From the NCBI RefSeq assembly GCF_014636495.1, contig NZ_BMEM01000001.1:1-64000 (forward strand): 64,000 nucleotides of DNA. The letters run 5' to 3'. This DNA comes from Ornithinimicrobium tianjinense. Lineage in GTDB: Bacteria > Actinomycetota > Actinomycetes > Actinomycetales > Dermatophilaceae. Position 1 is the first letter of the stretch, and every line of letters starts with the position of its first letter. The notes beneath the pieces were generated by a model. It had not been told where the DNA came from. It saw nothing but the letters and a program-made list of their open reading frames with translations, and did not search any database. The position numbers were made by a program, and so were the translations under genes. Below are positions 59,491 through 64,000 of the stretch, one piece after another.

Positions 59491-59499
59491 CCTCGGACG

Positions 59500-59552
59500 C
59501 GGTATGCCGTGCGTCGCGCCTTCCTCGGACGGGGGGCGTGCACGGCATACCG
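59500..59552. repeat. Inverted pair of the GTATGCC motif
   Basis: CGGTATGCCGTGC (59500-59512) and GCACGGCATACCG (59540-59552) are perfect 13-base complements. The pair follows the small gene, and the right member also supplies the TACCGT -10 box of the next gene. Similar inverted pairs occur at 25723-25789, 53898-53957 and 55111-55180. Confidence 0.75.
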
Positions 59553-59559
59553 TGAGGGC

Positions 59560-59868
59560 GTGAGCACCAACGACCTGCACCCGGGCAGCGAGCACCTGAT
59601 CATCCTTCCCGACCGTGACGTCGCCGAGGAGATCGCCGAGGAGCTGCGGGAGGAGGGCTTCCTCTGGGTCAAGGTCCTGCGGGAGGCCGCCCGGACCGAG
59701 GAGGACGACGAGGACCACGAGTGGGCCGTGCACGTCGTCGACACCCGGCTCCCGGACGCGGAGGGCGGCGGCGCCTACGAGGGCCTGCGCGAGCGGTTCA
59801 CCGAGCTCGCGCGCGAGCACGACGGCTGGTACGACGAGCCCGGGGACCCGCGGCCTCCCGCCCGTTGA
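59560..59868 (+). CDS. RraB-like (ribonuclease E inhibitor) protein
   Basis: A 102-residue acidic protein with alternating strands and helices: HLIILPDRDVAEEIAEELRE, EGFLWVKVLREA, EWAVHVVDTRLPD and GLRERFTELAREHDGWYDEP. The fold and the final helix plus G-W-Y-D match RraB-type regulators, which bind RNase E. The GTG at 59560 follows TACCGT by 6 bases (leaderless pattern) from a GGCATACC motif. The family assignment is moderately sure; a role in RNA turnover is inferred from it. Confidence 0.68.
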   Translation: MSTNDLHPGSEHLIILPDRDVAEEIAEELREEGFLWVKVLREAARTEEDDEDHEWAVHVVDTRLPDAEGGGAYEGLRERFTELAREHDGWYDEPGDPRPPAR

Positions 59869-59887
59869 CCCCGGACACAATAGGGGT

Positions 59888-61444
59888 ATGAGGCAGGTCG
59901 AGTCCGAGCGGAAGTTCGACATCGCCGAGGGGGAGCCGCTGCCCACCCTCGAGGGGATCGTCGGCGTGGGTCAGGCGCGGGAGCACCGGATGCGCGCGGT
60001 CTACGTCGACACGGTCGACCTCCTGCTGGTCCGCAACCGGATCACCTTGCGACGCAGGGAGGGCGGCTCCGACGCCGGCTGGCACCTCAAGCTGCCGCGG
60101 CCGGACGGGACCCGCCTCGAGGTGCACGCGCCTCTCACCGACGGTCCTGGACGGTATGCCGTGCCCGCGCCCCTGCTCGCCGAGGTCGCCGCAGTCCTCG
60201 GCGCGGCCTGGCCGACCGGCGTCGAGGCGGCGCTCCTGCCGGCGGCGACGCTGACGACAGACCGGGCCGAGATCGACCTCGTCGACCAGGAGGGGCGCGT
60301 GGTCGCCCAGCTGTGCGACGACATGGCGAGTGCTCTGCCCGCAGGTCGCACGTGGCGCGAGCTCGAGGTCGAGCTGGTGGGCAGCGACAACGGCAGTGAC
60401 AGCGACAGCGACAGCGACGGGGGCAGCGGCAGCGACGACGACGAGCTGCTGGACCGGGTCACGGAGGCCTTCGAGGAGCAGGGCGTGGCGCTGGCCGACT
60501 CGCCCTCCAAGCTGGCCCGCGCCCTCGGCGACCGGCCCGAGCGCGCCGCCGCGGGCCGGGGCCCGCGCCGCAAGGGACCGGCCGGTGACGTCGTCCTCGC
60601 CTACCTCTCCGCGCAGGTCGGCGGGATCGTCGGACGCGAGGCGGACGTGCGGGTGGACGCCCCGGACGCGGTCCACAAGGCGCGGGTGGCGACCCGCCGG
60701 CTGCGCAGCGCGCTGCGGACCTTCCGGCGACTGCTCGACCGCGACGTGACCGACCCCCTGCGCGACGAGGTGCGCTGGCTCGCGACCGCCCTGGGCGGAC
60801 CCCGTGACGCCGAGGTGATGAAGGCGCGGATCCTCGCCGCGCTGGACGCACTGCCGCAGGACCAGGTGGTCGGGCCGGTCCGCGAGCGGGTCGCCACCGA
60901 GCTCGACCGGCGGCACGCCGACGCGCACCAGGCTCTGGTCGAGACCCTCGACAGCGACCGCTACCGCGAGCTCCTGGACCGGCTCGTCGAGCTCCTGGCA
61001 GACCCACCGTGGCGTGGCCGCGCCCGGCCGTCCGCGGCCAAGGCCCTCCCTGATCTGGTCCGCGCCGCGGTCGACCGCGTCGCGGCCGAGCACGCCGCGT
61101 CCGCCGCGACGACCGACGAGGAGGAGCGGCTCCACCTGCTCCACGAGACGCGCAAGCGCGCCAAGGCCGCGCGCTACGCCTGCGAGGCGCTCGCCCCCAG
61201 CTTCGGCGCCCGGGCCACGGACGCCGCCGTGGTGTGGGAGGGGGTGACCGAGGCCCTCGGCGGCCTCCAGGACTCCGTCGTCGCCACGACCTGGCTGCGC
61301 GAGATCGCCGAGGCGGCGGAGGTGGCCGGCGAGCCGACCTTCACCTACGGCCGGCTCGTGGGCGCCGAGTCGGCCGAGGGCGAGCGGTCCCGCGCTGCGG
61401 GCGAGGAAGCCGTCCGGGAGGCGCTCGAGCACCCCTGGCCGTGA
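59888..61444 (+). CDS. CYTH and CHAD domain protein
   Basis: A 518-residue protein. The CYTH domain (about 1-200) has the signature VESERKF (E-x-E-x-K), NRITLRRR and HLKLPRPDGTRLEV, and implies triphosphate or polyphosphate binding. A low-complexity Ser-Asp linker (about 165-180) interrupts its end. The helical CHAD domain (about 230-510) has the basic motifs AVHKARVATRRLRSALRTFR and LLHETRKRAKAARYACEAL, thought to contact polyphosphate. The ATG at 59888 fits the CYTH start. It lies 19 bases after the RraB-like gene. Confidence 0.92.
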   Translation: MRQVESERKFDIAEGEPLPTLEGIVGVGQAREHRMRAVYVDTVDLLLVRNRITLRRREGGSDAGWHLKLPRPDGTRLEVHAPLTDGPGRYAVPAPLLAEVAAVLGAAWPTGVEAALLPAATLTTDRAEIDLVDQEGRVVAQLCDDMASALPAGRTWRELEVELVGSDNGSDSDSDSDGGSGSDDDELLDRVTEAFEEQGVALADSPSKLARALGDRPERAAAGRGPRRKGPAGDVVLAYLSAQVGGIVGREADVRVDAPDAVHKARVATRRLRSALRTFRRLLDRDVTDPLRDEVRWLATALGGPRDAEVMKARILAALDALPQDQVVGPVRERVATELDRRHADAHQALVETLDSDRYRELLDRLVELLADPPWRGRARPSAAKALPDLVRAAVDRVAAEHAASAATTDEEERLHLLHETRKRAKAARYACEALAPSFGARATDAAVVWEGVTEALGGLQDSVVATTWLREIAEAAEVAGEPTFTYGRLVGAESAEGERSRAAGEEAVREALEHPWP

Positions 61445-61454
61445 CGGCTGCGGG

Positions 61455-61964
61455 TCACTCCTGGAGGGCCTGCTCGAACGCCGCGAGCACCTCCGGCCCG
61501 AACAGCACGAAGCGCACCTCGTCGACCTCCACCGTGCTCGCGCGGGTGGCTGCCACCGCGACCCGGGCCACCTCGTCGGCGTCCCAGCCGTAGACCCCGG
61601 CGCTGATCGCCGGGAACGCCACGCTCCGGGCGCCCACGCTCTCGGCCACCTCCAGCGACCGCGTGAAGCAGGACGCGAGCAGCGCGGGGTCGGTCTGCCC
61701 ACGGTGCCGGTCGGGTCCGACCGTATGGATCACCCAGCGTGCGGGCAGCTGCCCCGCGCCCGTCGCGACCGCCTCACCGACCGGCAGCCCGTCGTGCCAG
61801 CGCGCGGCGCGCCAACGCCGGCACTCCTCGAGCAGCTCCGGTCCTGCCGCGCGGTGGATCGCCCCGTCCACGCCGCCCCCGCCCATCAGCGTGGAGTTGG
61901 CCGCGTTGACGACCGCGTCGACCTCCTCGACGGTGATGTCGCCCTGGTGGCACGTGATCCGCAT
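61455..61964 (-). CDS. Macro domain protein (ADP-ribosyl/O-acetyl-ADP-ribose hydrolase type)
   Basis: A 169-residue single macro domain of the YmdB/MacroD class. GDITVEEVDAVVNAANSTLM, GGGGVDGAIHRAAGPELLEE, the G-x-Q/A motif ATGAGQLPARWVIHTVGP and ISAGVYGWDADEVA (the ADP-ribose loop) are all present. It would remove ADP-ribose or deacetylate O-acetyl-ADP-ribose. The ATG at 61964 begins the first strand MRITCHQGD. It stands convergent to the CYTH-CHAD gene and divergent from the ZIP transporter. Confidence 0.93.
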   Translation of the reverse strand: MRITCHQGDITVEEVDAVVNAANSTLMGGGGVDGAIHRAAGPELLEECRRWRAARWHDGLPVGEAVATGAGQLPARWVIHTVGPDRHRGQTDPALLASCFTRSLEVAESVGARSVAFPAISAGVYGWDADEVARVAVAATRASTVEVDEVRFVLFGPEVLAAFEQALQE

Positions 61965-62064
61965 ACCTCCCAGCGTGGCACCGGGCTGGGCGGACCGCCT
62001 CGTCTGGGGCACAATCGCCTCCTACGCCCGCGGCGCCCGCCCGGCGGCGACGAGGAGGTATGCC

Positions 62065-62898
62065 GTGACGCTCGCCCTCGTGGTCGCACTGCTCGCCGGG
62101 CTGTCGACGGTGCTCGGCGGCTGGCTGGGGACGCGGCAGGAGCTCCTGCGGCGCCAGGTGCTGGCCGCCGCGCTGGCCTTCGCCGCCGGGCTGATGATCG
62201 CGATCTCGGTGGTCGAGATCGCCCCGCAGTCGGCCATCGCGCTGCGCGAGGTGGTCGGCCCGACGCGCAGCCTCCTCTGGGTCGGCGCCGTGATGGTGGT
62301 CGGCTGGCTGCTCGTGGTCCTGATCGACCTCGTGATCCCGCACGACGTCAACCCCTCCGAGATCGAGGGCGACGAGGGCCACCTCCACCGCGGGCACGAC
62401 CACGGGCTGCCGTTCGTCCCGGGGGTCGACGACGAGGACCGGGGGCTGCTCCGCAGCGGCATGCTGCTCGCCGCCGTGGTGGGGCTGCACAACCTGCCCG
62501 AGGGCCTGGCGACCTTCATGTCCACGCTGCAGGACCCCACCGCCGGCATCACCCTCGCGGTCGCGATCGCCATCCACAACGTCCCCGAGGGCGTCGCCGT
62601 CGCGGCGCCGATCTTCGCCGCGACGGCCAGCCGGGCCCGGGCGCTGACGTGGGCCACGCTCTCCGGCCTGGCGGAGCCGGTCGGCGCCGTCGTCGGCTAC
62701 CTGCTGCTCCGGGCGATCCTGCCCGAGGAGTGGCTGATCCTCTCCCTCACCCTCGTCGCCGGGATGATGCTGGCGGTGAGCTTCAAGGAGCTCCTCCCGG
62801 CAGCGCGGCGCTACGAGACGCACTACTCCCAGTCGCTCGTCGGCTTCTTCCTCGGCGCCGTCGTGATGGTGCTGTCGCTGGTGCTCCTCACCCTCTGA
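62065..62898 (+). CDS. ZIP family divalent metal transporter
   Basis: A 277-residue membrane protein with eight hydrophobic segments. The metal-path motifs HNLPEGLATF and HNVPEGVAVA in helices 4 and 5 are diagnostic of ZIP proteins, and a His-rich cytoplasmic loop (GHLHRGHDHG) lies between helices 3 and 4. It likely imports Zn2+ or other divalent cations. The GTG at 62065 has GAGGAGG 7 bases upstream, which decides the start; the spacer is the GTATGCC motif. The clpB control region follows the stop. Confidence 0.9.
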   Translation: MTLALVVALLAGLSTVLGGWLGTRQELLRRQVLAAALAFAAGLMIAISVVEIAPQSAIALREVVGPTRSLLWVGAVMVVGWLLVVLIDLVIPHDVNPSEIEGDEGHLHRGHDHGLPFVPGVDDEDRGLLRSGMLLAAVVGLHNLPEGLATFMSTLQDPTAGITLAVAIAIHNVPEGVAVAAPIFAATASRARALTWATLSGLAEPVGAVVGYLLLRAILPEEWLILSLTLVAGMMLAVSFKELLPAARRYETHYSQSLVGFFLGAVVMVLSLVLLTL

Positions 62899-62917
62899 CG
62901 TCGGTGTAGCGATCTCG

Positions 62918-62942
62918 AAGTTGAGCGGAATAGGCTCAACTT
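62918..62942. promoter_or_regulatory. HAIR-type operator upstream of clpB
   Basis: AAGTTGAGC-N7-GCTCAACTT has perfect 9-base arms and the 7-base spacing of HspR sites; only the inner base (C/G for T/A) differs from the consensus TTGAGT-N7-ACTCAA. It overlaps a TAGGCT box (62931-62936) that could be a -10 element. clpB is a classic HspR target in actinobacteria. Confidence 0.85.
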
Positions 62943-63000
62943 TGATCGGGTTGGACCTGACAGACTGACACCGTCACGACATACCCGAAGGGGAGACGTA

Positions 63001-64000
<1,000 letters not shown>

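Noticed and set aside
60390-60435. Frameshift-prone repeat in the CYTH-CHAD gene
   Set aside because: The units are six bases long (Ser-Asp codons), in frame, and lie at a domain linker.

Overview
The window is chromosomal DNA of a high-GC Gram-positive bacterium. The evidence is strongly GC-biased third codon positions, frequent GTG starts, a dnaK-grpE-dnaJ-hspR operon carrying HAIR-type HspR operators, HspR-type control of clpB, DUF222/HNH and DUF559-type nuclease genes, and many start codons lying 6-9 bases after a TAnnnT box (leaderless transcription). Taken together this fits an actinobacterium, most likely of the order Micrococcales (Intrasporangiaceae/Ornithinimicrobiaceae-like). The genus is not determined. 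No plasmid, phage, rRNA, tRNA or CRISPR signature was found.

Layout. 0-3 kb: a BlaI/M56 regulator-protease pair, GalE and a small DivIVA-like protein. 3-11 kb: a tightly overlapping operon of two giant FtsX-type permeases and two ABC ATPases, one of which carries an AbrB-like tail. 11-20 kb: phenylacetate-catabolism genes (paaK, paaI, a 3-hydroxyacyl-CoA dehydrogenase, paaN), interrupted by a nuclease-like gene sitting between two palindromes and by an ABC-F ATPase. 20-31 kb: Nudix, vWA/solute-binding, purine nucleoside phosphorylase, hydrolase, glycosyltransferase, sugar dehydrogenase, a membrane protein and a UvrA2-like ATPase. 31-40 kb: FMN reductase, hydrolase, enoyl-CoA hydratase, Kup potassium transporter, a second nuclease-like gene, a second UvrA2-like gene, a lipoprotein, a nucleosidase and a SRPBCC protein.

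40-45 kb holds the HspR-controlled chaperone operon. 45-50 kb holds an ABC-2 exporter operon with a phosphotransferase, divergent from a NarL-type two-component system. 49-54 kb has epimerase, flavin oxidoreductase, SRPBCC, an internally deleted SDR and a DUF72 gene. From 54 kb come rtcB, a secreted metzincin protease, and a DUF222-HNH gene flanked by two related tiny genes. The window closes with RraB-like, CYTH-CHAD, macro-domain and ZIP transporter genes and the 5' part of clpB.

Two window-wide features stand out. First, GTATGCC/GGCATAC occurs about once per 1.3 kb, equally on both strands, sometimes as inverted pairs near gene ends. Second, intergenic gaps carry several unrelated families of long palindromes and short tandem arrays, several of them next to nuclease-like genes or at the ends of convergent genes. 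Coordinates of motifs were counted by hand, and functional names rest on recognised motifs rather than database searches.
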